A stretch of 64,000 nt of DNA. It comes from Hungatella sp. UBA3048 (GTDB lineage: Bacteria; Bacillota; Clostridia; Lachnospirales; Lachnospiraceae). Made by a program: the position numbers and the translations under genes. Where the stretch lies: assembly GCA_002367105.1 (NCBI GenBank), contig DFCS01000045.1:34793-98792 (forward strand). Direction: 5' to 3'. This document shows, piece by piece, positions 1 through 7,105 of this stretch (position 1 is its first letter; each line of letters begins with the position of its first letter). The notes beneath the pieces are model-generated. The model worked only from the letters and a program-made list of their open reading frames with translations, was not told the origin of the DNA and made no database searches.

Positions 1-1017
1 TATGAAGTTTTAAGCGTCCATGCGCCCATTACCGGAAACTATAACACGTATGGCTATGTGGTAATTCACCTGCCGCTATCCTATTTAAAACTGGAGAGGG
101 ACGGGATCTTAAACATCGTTTACATCACATCAGCGGTTGTGTTTGGCCTCTCCCTGATTATCCTCCTTGTTTTTACCAGGAATGTTTATTTTCCTCTTAA
201 AAAAATTACGGCAGGAGCAAACGAATACGCCCAGGGGAACTTAGCCCACCATATTGAGGTGAATACAAGGGATGAAATGGGCTATCTGGCCGCTACGCTA
301 AACTATATGTCAGCCGAACTGGGGAAAATGGAGGAATATCAGAAAACCTTTATCGCCAACGTTTCCCATGACTTCCGTTCTCCATTAACCTCCATCAAGG
401 GATATCTGGAAGCCATCCTTGACGGAACCATACCACCGGAGATGCATGAGAAATATTTAAACAGGGTCATTTCAGAAACAGAACGGTTAAACAAGCTGAC
501 CCAGGGAATGCTGACCCTTAATTCTCTGGACTGCAAGGGTTATTTAAACCGCGCCAGCTTTGACATCAACCGGGTCATCAAGGATACGGCCGCTTCTTTT
601 GAAGGGACATGCAGCGATAAAAACATCACCTTTGATCTGACCTTTTCCGAAAGCATTCAGATGGTTTATGCGGACCTTGGGAAGATACAGCAGGTACTCT
701 ATAATCTGATAGACAACGCCATAAAATTCAGCCATGCAGATTCCACCATCTACATCCAGGCTTCGGTAAAGTATGAGAAGATCTTTGTATCCATTAAAGA
801 TACGGGAATCGGTATTCCAAAGGAAAGTTTAAAAAAGATCTGGGACCGGTTCTATAAATCGGACTTATCCAGAGGAAAAGATAAGAAGGGCACCGGACTT
901 GGTCTTGCTATTGTCAGGGAGATCATCCAGTCCCATGGAGAAAATATTGATGTAGTCAGCACGGAAGGGGTCGGGTCGGAGTTCATATTCAGCCTGCCTA
1001 AGGCCGGAGCGCCATAG
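1..1017 (+). CDS. Sensor histidine kinase, 5'-truncated by window edge
   Basis: The reading frame is open from base 1, so the N-terminus (sensor region and first membrane helix) lies outside the window. What remains starts with the end of an extracytoplasmic region. A hydrophobic helix follows (about VYITSAVVFGLSLIILLVF), then a HAMP linker, a HisKA domain with the phospho-acceptor His in VSHDFRSPLTSIKG, and an HATPase_c domain. The N box (DNAIKFS), G1 (DTGIGIP) and G2 (GTGLGLAI) boxes are all intact, so the kinase should be active. A response regulator partner would be expected just upstream, outside the window. A strong terminator follows. The ligand cannot be inferred. Confidence 0.93.
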   Translation, partial: YEVLSVHAPITGNYNTYGYVVIHLPLSYLKLERDGILNIVYITSAVVFGLSLIILLVFTRNVYFPLKKITAGANEYAQGNLAHHIEVNTRDEMGYLAATLNYMSAELGKMEEYQKTFIANVSHDFRSPLTSIKGYLEAILDGTIPPEMHEKYLNRVISETERLNKLTQGMLTLNSLDCKGYLNRASFDINRVIKDTAASFEGTCSDKNITFDLTFSESIQMVYADLGKIQQVLYNLIDNAIKFSHADSTIYIQASVKYEKIFVSIKDTGIGIPKESLKKIWDRFYKSDLSRGKDKKGTGLGLAIVREIIQSHGENIDVVSTEGVGSEFIFSLPKAGAP

Positions 1018-1062
1018 CAAATGCTATTGACCTGATCACTGCATCAGATAAGCAACAATAAA

Positions 1063-1121
1063 AATACCGGTAACAGTTTTTTCTTCCAGGCAATCCTGGA
1101 AAATACTGTACCGGTGTTTTT
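1063..1121. terminator. Bidirectional intrinsic terminator between kinase and trmL
   Basis: Outer arms ACCGGTA/TACCGGT (1066-1072 and 1109-1115) extend through CAGT/ACTG and enclose an inner hairpin TTCCAGG/CCTGGAA. GTTTTTTATT follows on the plus strand and a T-rich tract on the minus strand. It serves the two convergent genes. Confidence 0.85.
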
Positions 1122-1615
1122 TATTCCTTCCACTGAAGGTGATGAAGTTCACCCGTCATGGTCATACGTTCAAATCCGTTCTGTCTCAACGCTTCATAAA
1201 GCACAACCGATACAGAGTTGGATAAATTTAAAGACCTGATATCACCCCACATCGGGATTCTGACACACTGTTCCTGATTCTCCAAAAGGATCTCTTCCGG
1301 AATCCCGGCGCTTTCCTTTCCAAACATGAGAAAGCAGTCTGGTTCATACTCTACATCGGAATAGACATGAAGTCCCTTTGTGGTAGCCATGTAAATCTTC
1401 GCTCCAGGGTTCCGGTTCAGGAAATCCTGATAATCGCTGTATACCGTTACATCAAGCTTGTCCCAGTAATCCAGCCCGGCCCTTTTAATCAGTTTATCAT
1501 TCAGCTTAAATCCCAGAGGCTCGATCAGATGCAGCTTCGTCCCTGTAGCCACACAGGTTCGGCCGATATTTCCGGTGTTTGCCGGCATCTCTGGTTCCAA
1601 TAATACAATATTCAT
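1121..1615 (-). CDS. trmL: tRNA (cytidine(34)-2'-O)-methyltransferase, TrmL/SpoU family
   Basis: A small SPOUT methyltransferase of 164 aa that 2'-O-methylates the wobble base of certain leucine tRNAs in this family. It begins MNIVLLEPEMPANTGNIGR, the classic N-terminal motif with its N-x-G-N-I-x-R signature. MFGKESAGIP and the C-terminal IPM..RSLNLSNSVSV segment form the knotted SAM site. I chose the start at 1615 because GGAAAGG precedes it and it sits one base after the upstream aminotransferase stop, so the genes are translationally linked. It is the last gene of a minus-strand operon that ends at the terminator. Confidence 0.93.
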   Translation of the reverse strand: MNIVLLEPEMPANTGNIGRTCVATGTKLHLIEPLGFKLNDKLIKRAGLDYWDKLDVTVYSDYQDFLNRNPGAKIYMATTKGLHVYSDVEYEPDCFLMFGKESAGIPEEILLENQEQCVRIPMWGDIRSLNLSNSVSVVLYEALRQNGFERMTMTGELHHLQWKE

Positions 1616-1616
1616 A

Positions 1617-2786
1617 TTACGCCTTTCCATCCAGTTTCTTGACAAATCGGTCCATACGGCCTAAGGCCTCCTTTAGATTTTTCAGAGAGTATGCATAGGA
1701 AATACGAAGATATCCTTCTCCACAGTCTCCAAATGCCGTACCCGGTACTACCGCAACCTTTTCTTCCCGAAGGAGCCTGGTAGCAAACTCATCAGAGGTC
1801 ATTCCAAACCGCTTGACAGATGGGAAGGTATAAAATGCTCCATGAGGTTCAAAACACTCCATTCCCATTTCTTTAAACGTGTGAATCAGATAACGGCGCC
1901 TCTGGTCATAGGATTCCCTCATCACCTGAACGTCCTTATCTCCGTCGCGCAGGGCCGCCACTGCGGCATACTGGCTGGTAGTCGGCGCACACATAATTGC
2001 AAACTGATGGATCTTTAACATCTGCTCCAGTATCACTCTTGGAGCTGCGGCATAGCCAAGGCGCCAGCCGGTCATGGCATAGGATTTTGAAAAACCGTTG
2101 ATGAGCACGGTCCGGTCCTTCATTCCGGGAAATGAAGCAATGGTAGTATGGTCACTTCCGTAGGTAAGCTCCGCATAAATCTCATCCGAAATCACAAACA
2201 GATCTTTCTCTATGACGATTTTAACGATCTCCTCCAGCTCCTCCGCCTTCATAACCGCTCCCGTAGGGTTATTGGGGAATGGAAGCACCAGTACCTTGGT
2301 CCTTGGAGTGATCTTCTCAAGCAGCTTTTCACTTGTCAGCTTAAACTGATCCTTTGCTTCCAGGTCAATGATGACCGGAACGCCATTTGCCAGAATCGTG
2401 CAGGGAACATAGGAAACGTAGCTGGGCTGAGGGATTAAAACTTCATCCCCGGGATTTAACATGGCGCGGAGGGCAATATCAATGGCCTCACTGCCGCCCA
2501 CCGTCACCATTACTTCGTGGTCAGGATCATATGTAACCGCGAAGCGCCGGCTTAAATAGCTGCATATCTCCAGCTTTAATTCTTTCAGACCTGCATTGGA
2601 GGTATAAAACGTACGTCCTTTTTCAAGAGAATAAATTCCCTCCTCCCGGATATGCCAGGGCGTGTCAAAATCAGGTTCCCCCACTCCAAGGGAAATAGCA
2701 TCCTTCATTTCACTTACTATATCAAAAAACTTACGGATTCCCGAAGGCTGGATCTCTACGATCCGATCTGATAATGGATTTCTCAC
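1617..2786 (-). CDS. PLP-dependent class I/II aminotransferase
   Basis: A fold-type I aminotransferase of 389 aa. Visible landmarks are the SLGVGEPDFDTPWHI N-terminal substrate segment, the NNPTGAV motif, SDEIYAELTY with the PLP-ring aspartate, and the Schiff-base lysine in INGFSKSYAMTGWRLGY. The C-terminal substrate-carboxylate arginine lies in YLRISYA. Substrate is unknown; the subfamily includes PatA/AspB-like enzymes. It starts with GTG at 2786 and overlaps the stop of the Lrp gene (GTGA), so the two are coupled and the regulator probably responds to a related amino acid. Confidence 0.92.
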   Translation of the reverse strand: MRNPLSDRIVEIQPSGIRKFFDIVSEMKDAISLGVGEPDFDTPWHIREEGIYSLEKGRTFYTSNAGLKELKLEICSYLSRRFAVTYDPDHEVMVTVGGSEAIDIALRAMLNPGDEVLIPQPSYVSYVPCTILANGVPVIIDLEAKDQFKLTSEKLLEKITPRTKVLVLPFPNNPTGAVMKAEELEEIVKIVIEKDLFVISDEIYAELTYGSDHTTIASFPGMKDRTVLINGFSKSYAMTGWRLGYAAAPRVILEQMLKIHQFAIMCAPTTSQYAAVAALRDGDKDVQVMRESYDQRRRYLIHTFKEMGMECFEPHGAFYTFPSVKRFGMTSDEFATRLLREEKVAVVPGTAFGDCGEGYLRISYAYSLKNLKEALGRMDRFVKKLDGKA

Positions 2787-3265
2787 GGCGTAATCAACAT
2801 CCTTTCATCGGTTGTCCCTTCAGCAAGTACGGTTCCATGATCTTTGTATTTCTTTAAGACAAAATGGGTCGCCGTGCTCAGTACCGATTCCATGGGCGAC
2901 AGCTTTTCCGATACAAACTGTGCAACCTGCCTCATGGTCTTCCCTTCTATGAAAACCGTAAAGTCAAAAGCGCCGGACATGAGATAAACGGCATTTACCT
3001 CACTGTACTGATAAATACGCTCCGCAATCTTATCAAAACCCATGCCTCTCTGGGGAGTGACCTTAACTTCAATCAGAGCCATAACTTTTTCGTCGCTGGT
3101 ATTATCCCAGTTAATCAGGGTGTGGTAGCCGCATATGATATGCTCTTTTTCCATTTCAGCGATTTCATTGGCAATGGCGGCCTCATTTTCCCCTAGAAGA
3201 ATCGCCAGATCCTTTAAATCGATCCTGCTGTTTTTTTCAATAATTGCCAATATCTTTTCTCTCAT
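2783..3265 (-). CDS. Lrp/AsnC-family transcriptional regulator
   Basis: 160 aa. The N-terminal winged helix-turn-helix (MREKILAIIEKNSRIDLKDLAILLG) is followed by a RAM/ACT-like ligand domain (VMALIEVKVTPQRG, AVYLMSGAFDFTVFIEG). I placed the start at 3265 because AGGAGG sits just before it. An in-frame upstream extension runs through the 51-bp repeats into the previous gene and lacks any family similarity, so it is unlikely to be translated as part of this protein. It is coupled to the aminotransferase by a 4-bp overlap and probably regulates it. Confidence 0.9.
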   Translation of the reverse strand: MREKILAIIEKNSRIDLKDLAILLGENEAAIANEIAEMEKEHIICGYHTLINWDNTSDEKVMALIEVKVTPQRGMGFDKIAERIYQYSEVNAVYLMSGAFDFTVFIEGKTMRQVAQFVSEKLSPMESVLSTATHFVLKKYKDHGTVLAEGTTDERMLITP

Positions 3266-3284
3266 ATCCTGCCTCCTGATATCC

Positions 3285-3458
3285 TTATTATTGTCCACGC
3301 TTTTTGGGCATAGAGGTATGCCCGCAGGGCGTTCATTATTATTGTCCACGCTTTTTGGGCATAGAGGTATGCCCGCAAGGCGTTCCTTATTATTGTCCAC
3401 GCCTTTTGGACATAGAGGTATGCCCACAGGGCGTTCCTTATTATTTGTCCACGCTTTT
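3285..3458. repeat. 51-bp tandem repeat, three full copies plus a partial fourth
   Basis: Copies start at 3285, 3336 and 3387. A partial fourth starts at 3438 and forms the 3' end of the upstream AIRS_C gene. Copies one and two differ at two positions; copy three has four or five changes. Each full copy carries the inverted repeat GGGCATA-gagg-TATGCCC (one mismatch in copy three) plus a GCCC/GGGC mini-stem. Because 51 is a multiple of three, the reading frames stay open across the array. Its place directly before the Lrp ribosome site suggests an effect on mRNA structure or stability. Confidence 0.92.
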
Positions 3459-4025
3459 GGGACATAAAACCTTATAAAGTTCGTCCTCTGTGGGCCGGTC
3501 AAGGTAGCCGACGCTTTCCCCGTGGTCAATGATCCGTTTGATGCCTCCTGTTACTTTCCCGATCACAGCTGCATGGATTCCCTGCTCTTTTAAAGCATGT
3601 ACCAGATCCCCTCCGTTATCAGCCGAAAAAAGCAGACAGCCTGCCGAGAAAAGGCGGTACGGGTTTAAATCGTACCGCTCACAAACTTCGATGGTTTCCT
3701 GTTTCACCGGAATCCTGAGAAGGGAAAACCGAATCCCTGTCATATAAGCGCCGGATAGATCCCAGAGAGCTTTTAAAACTCCGCCCTCACCTGCCGGTTC
3801 ACATTCAGTTGCACCGAATTCCTTCCACTTTTCCAAATTTCCTTCCAGTTCCATGTTCCCGGATTCCAGGATCCGGTCTACATAATCTCTGGAAAACCAT
3901 TGATATAATTCTTCTTGTTTATTTTTTACGGTTTCCACCGTTCCGGACAGCCCGGCATATCCTGCAATAACAAGATCATGCCCGGGCCTTACGGTTCCGG
4001 TATTCTCCCTTTCGATCCGTCTCAT
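3441..4025 (-). CDS. AIR-synthase (PurM/HypE-like) C-terminal-domain protein
   Basis: 194 aa. Starting near GHDLVIAGYAGLSGTV it matches the AIRS_C domain of the PurM/HypE/ThiL/SelD superfamily. Other family landmarks are GEGGVLKALWDLS, FSLLRIPV, LFSAGCLLFSA and AAVIGKVTGG. The N-terminal ATP-binding AIRS domain, which makes up the first half of family members of about 330 aa, is absent. Either it is a stand-alone domain or the gene is 5'-reduced. The final residues (LCPKSVDK) are encoded by the first bases of the 51-bp repeat unit, suggesting the repeat replaced the original 3' end. Catalysis is doubtful and the function unknown. Confidence 0.7.
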   Translation of the reverse strand: MRRIERENTGTVRPGHDLVIAGYAGLSGTVETVKNKQEELYQWFSRDYVDRILESGNMELEGNLEKWKEFGATECEPAGEGGVLKALWDLSGAYMTGIRFSLLRIPVKQETIEVCERYDLNPYRLFSAGCLLFSADNGGDLVHALKEQGIHAAVIGKVTGGIKRIIDHGESVGYLDRPTEDELYKVLCPKSVDK

Positions 4026-4043
4026 ATGCTTACCTGCCAGCGC

Positions 4044-5534
4044 TTACGGTCCTGCCTCTAACGAGGCATCTTCCGGTATCTGGGGTCCTTCCTGTACTGC
4101 GTTCCCGGTATCTGGAGGAACTGTCTCCTCCGGGGTCACAACCGGCGGCGTTTCCACGGGAATTCCAGGAGTTTCAGCCGGTACAGCAACCGCAGGAGCG
4201 GCCGGCCCGACCTTTATAATGGCTTTTGATGGATTATAGGTATCCGTATGAAGAATCTCCCGGCTCTGTTCAACACCATCTACATATACCACCTTCCACA
4301 GTCTGGACTTCATCCCCTTATGTGCAGACTGGACCTGGCTTCTGCTTCCAGGAGGCATGGCCGGATCCACAATCTCCTTTGGCGCACCCGGATCCGTTAC
4401 GCTCAAGGTCTCAGAAACAAAATCAAAGGTCCTGTTTGCAGGTCTGGTTTCTTTCCCATAGATGGTAAAGGTAAGGGTCTTTCCGGAAGTATAGCCCTCA
4501 ACAAAAATGGGCGTGCTGTAATTGTTGGTAAATTTAATGTCCTTATACGTACCGGCTATAGCTGCATCTTCAGAGGGTTTCACATAGCCAACTATCATAG
4601 AGTGGTTCTGCCTCTGGGCAACTTCCAGCTCTGCCCTGAGCACGGCATTGTAAATGGTGGTAGCAATCTGGCAGACTCCTCCGCCAATGCTGTCTACAAC
4701 CTGGCCATTCTCATAGGCTGATGCCGTTGCATAGCCGTTTTCTACGGTAAAGGGATGCATGCACTCATAACCAGACAGGGTTTCCCCCGGCATCAGTACG
4801 TGGCCGTTGATCTTACCCGCGCCTACTTCCAGATTCTTGGATCTGGAAGCACCGCTGGAAGAGAAGCTGGTGGAAAAGGTTCCAAGCACATCTTTTATGG
4901 TTATCAAATCATCCGTGGTAATTGCAGGCTTTACCTCTACAACCACTGCGGTGGCTGTTACCGGCTCCTTAAGTCCATTGGCAAGAGCAGCATCTAAAGC
5001 CTGCTTTGTAGCCGCCACATCAACGGTTTTTCCAATGGCAGAAGGAGTCACGACAAATACTCCCTTGTCACGGACAATGGTCGCATTCTTTGGCTCCATT
5101 ACTCCCTGTGCACACTTTTCTGCCACAAATGATGCCACACTTCCATCATCAAGGGCTGTTTCAAGAGGGATGATCACATGGTTTTGCTCAATATCCTTCT
5201 TATTCAGATACCGTTTGATTAAGTTGCCTCCCTGCCAGGAAGATGCGGCCTGGGACACGGCTTCCGGGTTGCTCCAATGAAAGCCAAGATCTTTTGCAAT
5301 AGTTTCCACCGGCTGTCCGTCAACGATCAACGTTATCTTTTGGTTTTCCATTTCATTTACCAGGTCCTGTATCTTTTTGCTGGCTTCCTCTTCTGTCATA
5401 CCCCCCAGATTATATTCTCCCACATATATACCATCCGGAAGAGTATCAGCCATGGCATATGCGGGAGAAAGAAATCCAATTCCCGCTGCAATTACGATCG
5501 CTGCCAGGCTCATGGACAAAGTTTTCTTTTTCAT
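4044..5534 (-). CDS. VanW-family exported protein with peptidoglycan-binding-like domain
   Basis: 496 aa. A signal peptide (MKKKTLSMSLAAIVIAAGIGFLSPAYAMA) precedes YoaR/PG_binding_4-like repeats (GIYVGEYNLGGMTEEEASKK). The VanW core follows: AGKINGHVLMPGETLSGYE, ENGQVVDSIGGGVCQIATTIYNAVLRA, NHSMIVGYVKP. A G5-like segment and a Pro/Glu/Thr-rich tail come last. The family acts at the cell surface in clostridia; its biochemical role is not settled. The start at 5534 is preferred over an ATG two codons upstream because GAGG lies at proper spacing. It is part of the housekeeping minus-strand operon. Confidence 0.88.
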   Translation of the reverse strand: MKKKTLSMSLAAIVIAAGIGFLSPAYAMADTLPDGIYVGEYNLGGMTEEEASKKIQDLVNEMENQKITLIVDGQPVETIAKDLGFHWSNPEAVSQAASSWQGGNLIKRYLNKKDIEQNHVIIPLETALDDGSVASFVAEKCAQGVMEPKNATIVRDKGVFVVTPSAIGKTVDVAATKQALDAALANGLKEPVTATAVVVEVKPAITTDDLITIKDVLGTFSTSFSSSGASRSKNLEVGAGKINGHVLMPGETLSGYECMHPFTVENGYATASAYENGQVVDSIGGGVCQIATTIYNAVLRAELEVAQRQNHSMIVGYVKPSEDAAIAGTYKDIKFTNNYSTPIFVEGYTSGKTLTFTIYGKETRPANRTFDFVSETLSVTDPGAPKEIVDPAMPPGSRSQVQSAHKGMKSRLWKVVYVDGVEQSREILHTDTYNPSKAIIKVGPAAPAVAVPAETPGIPVETPPVVTPEETVPPDTGNAVQEGPQIPEDASLEAGP

Positions 5535-5589
5535 AATCATTCCTCATGCTCTGCTGTGCCTGTAGCTGCCAATACACCTCCTGGGTCGC

Positions 5590-5703
5590 TTATAGAAACT
5601 GAAGCATCATAGGAAGCACCATAGCAGCAATCAGTAAAATAACTACTAGGATCAAAACTACTGATAAAAATTTTCTGTTGTTTTTATTATTGAAGTTAAT
5701 CAT
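5590..5703 (-). CDS. 37-aa single-pass membrane peptide
   Basis: The ORF encodes MINFNNKNNRKFLSVV followed by one continuous hydrophobic helix ending MMLQFL. The N-terminus is Asn/Lys/Arg-rich, predicting a cytoplasmic N-terminus and one membrane span. The ribosome site AGAGAGGTGAT is one of the best matches to the anti-SD in the window. It lies 15 bp after the exonuclease stop and about 55 bp before the VanW gene, in the same direction, so it is probably expressed as an operon member. I do not recognise a function. A membrane adaptor or small-protein regulator is possible. Confidence 0.7.
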   Translation of the reverse strand: MINFNNKNNRKFLSVVLILVVILLIAAMVLPMMLQFL

Positions 5704-5718
5704 CTCGTATCACCTCTC

Positions 5719-6426
5719 TTATATTCTTCCATACTGTGCTATGATTTTATCCGTGATTCTTGATATTTCATTTCTGGACAAATATTCTGTTTGCACAGAT
5801 AAAACTATTTTATGATATTTTAATAAATCCTGCAAGTGTTCTTTTTGCCTTTTTGAGGCCGGCTGCTCTTTTTTTACCTTATAAATCAAAGCCTGAGAGC
5901 CAAAGGCTTCCGGCGATTCCTTCTCATACCGATCTGCCAATTCCTGATAAAGCTTTTGGGCTGCCATTGCATCTGCAAGCGCCCGGTGGCTTAAGGTTTG
6001 AACGATCCCAAAATATCCGCAGGCTGCTGTTAGATTTTTTTTCTCATCAGGGGGCATAAATCTTCTTGCAAGCTTTAGCGTGTCGATTCCCTGACGCTCA
6101 AAGTTATAGCCCTCATTGATTGCCGCACGCTTTAAAAAACTGTAATCAAATATCACGTGATGTCCCAGAATCGGCAAGTCTCCTGCAAAATCCAAAAATC
6201 CGCCGATCACCTCACCAATTCCCCGGGAACCCTCTAACTGGCGGTTGGTAATGCCGGTGAGCATACCTACCTTAGGCTCCAGCTTCCTGTAAGGATTAAC
6301 AAAGGTTTCGTAGTTCTCTGTAACCTGCCCCTCAATAACCTTCACCGCTCCGATTTCAATGATCTTATCCTGCTTTGGGTCAAGACCGGTGGTTTCCAAA
6401 TCTACGGCAATATAGGATAATACCAC
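5719..6426 (-). CDS. DnaQ-like 3'-5' exonuclease
   Basis: 235 aa from a GTG start at 6426, chosen for the GGGAGG site six bases before it. The DEDDh exonuclease motifs are present: ExoI (AVDLETTGLDP), ExoII (HHVIFDYSFLKRA) and ExoIII (SHRALADAMA). The family includes the PolC/DnaG-type epsilon proofreading domains. The C-terminal ~70 residues are a Lys/Arg-rich tail without a recognised domain. The gene begins next to the nth stop, so two DNA-maintenance nucleases are co-expressed. Confidence 0.9.
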   Translation of the reverse strand: MVLSYIAVDLETTGLDPKQDKIIEIGAVKVIEGQVTENYETFVNPYRKLEPKVGMLTGITNRQLEGSRGIGEVIGGFLDFAGDLPILGHHVIFDYSFLKRAAINEGYNFERQGIDTLKLARRFMPPDEKKNLTAACGYFGIVQTLSHRALADAMAAQKLYQELADRYEKESPEAFGSQALIYKVKKEQPASKRQKEHLQDLLKYHKIVLSVQTEYLSRNEISRITDKIIAQYGRI

Positions 6427-6427
6427 A

Positions 6428-7105
6428 TTAATCCTCCCTCTTCTGACTTGGTTCCAGTCCGGCGCTGGGACAAAGCTTTTCCAAAAAGCACTGGCTGCAC
6501 TTCGGATTTCTTGCAATACAAATGGATCTGCCAAGGGTAATGATCTGAATATTCCATAAGATCCAGTGCTCTTTTGGAAGTACCTTCATCAGCTCATACT
6601 CAATTTTCTCCGGATCCTCTTCCTTTGCAAAGCCAAGTTTTCTGGAGATCCGCTTTACGTGGGTATCCACTACAATGCTTGGCTCATGGTAGATGTTTCC
6701 CCGGATAACATTGGCTGTTTTACGGCCCACTCCTGCAAGAGAGGTCAGTTCCTCCATTGTCCGCGGAACCTCGCCTCCGAATTTTTCCACCAGGTCCTGA
6801 CAGCAGGATATGATGTTTTTCGCTTTCATATGATAAAATCCAAGAGAATGGATATCTTTCTCCAATTCCTTTAAATCCGCCTCTGCAAATTTCTTTGGGG
6901 AATCATACTTCTTAAATAAGTCCGGTGTCACCATGTTCACCCTGGCATCGGTGCACTGGGCACTTAAAATGACCGCTATTAAAAGCTGCCATGGATTCTC
7001 ATGGTTTAAATAGCATACATATGACGTTCCATATTCCCGGTCAAGGGCCTCAAGTACTTTTAATACCCTGGCCTGACGTTCTGCTTTTGTCTCTCTCTTT
7101 GCCAT
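6428..7105 (-). CDS. nth: Endonuclease III (DNA glycosylase/AP lyase)
   Basis: 225 aa, typical for the family. The helix-hairpin-helix LAGVGRKTANV carries the catalytic lysine, and the catalytic Asp lies in VVDTHVKRIS. The C-terminal [4Fe-4S] loop is CIARNPKCSQCFLEKLC (Cys-x6-Cys-x2-Cys-x5-Cys). It removes oxidised pyrimidines in base excision repair. The start at 7105 overlaps the stop of the preceding gene (TAATG) and has GGAGG before it. An ATG four codons upstream has no ribosome site. Confidence 0.96.
   Translation of the reverse strand: MAKRETKAERQARVLKVLEALDREYGTSYVCYLNHENPWQLLIAVILSAQCTDARVNMVTPDLFKKYDSPKKFAEADLKELEKDIHSLGFYHMKAKNIISCCQDLVEKFGGEVPRTMEELTSLAGVGRKTANVIRGNIYHEPSIVVDTHVKRISRKLGFAKEEDPEKIEYELMKVLPKEHWILWNIQIITLGRSICIARNPKCSQCFLEKLCPSAGLEPSQKRED

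Noticed and set aside
3285..3458. CRISPR array
   Set aside because: Units are directly abutting tandem copies with no unique spacers, only three to four copies, and no cas genes.
3265..3529. N-terminal extension of the Lrp gene through the repeats
   Set aside because: It runs in frame only because the repeat unit is 51 bp; the AGGAGG site and family N-terminus are at 3265.
5719..6534. Longer N-terminus for the exonuclease
   Set aside because: The extra residues overlap nth and have no similarity to the family; GTG at 6426 has a proper ribosome site.
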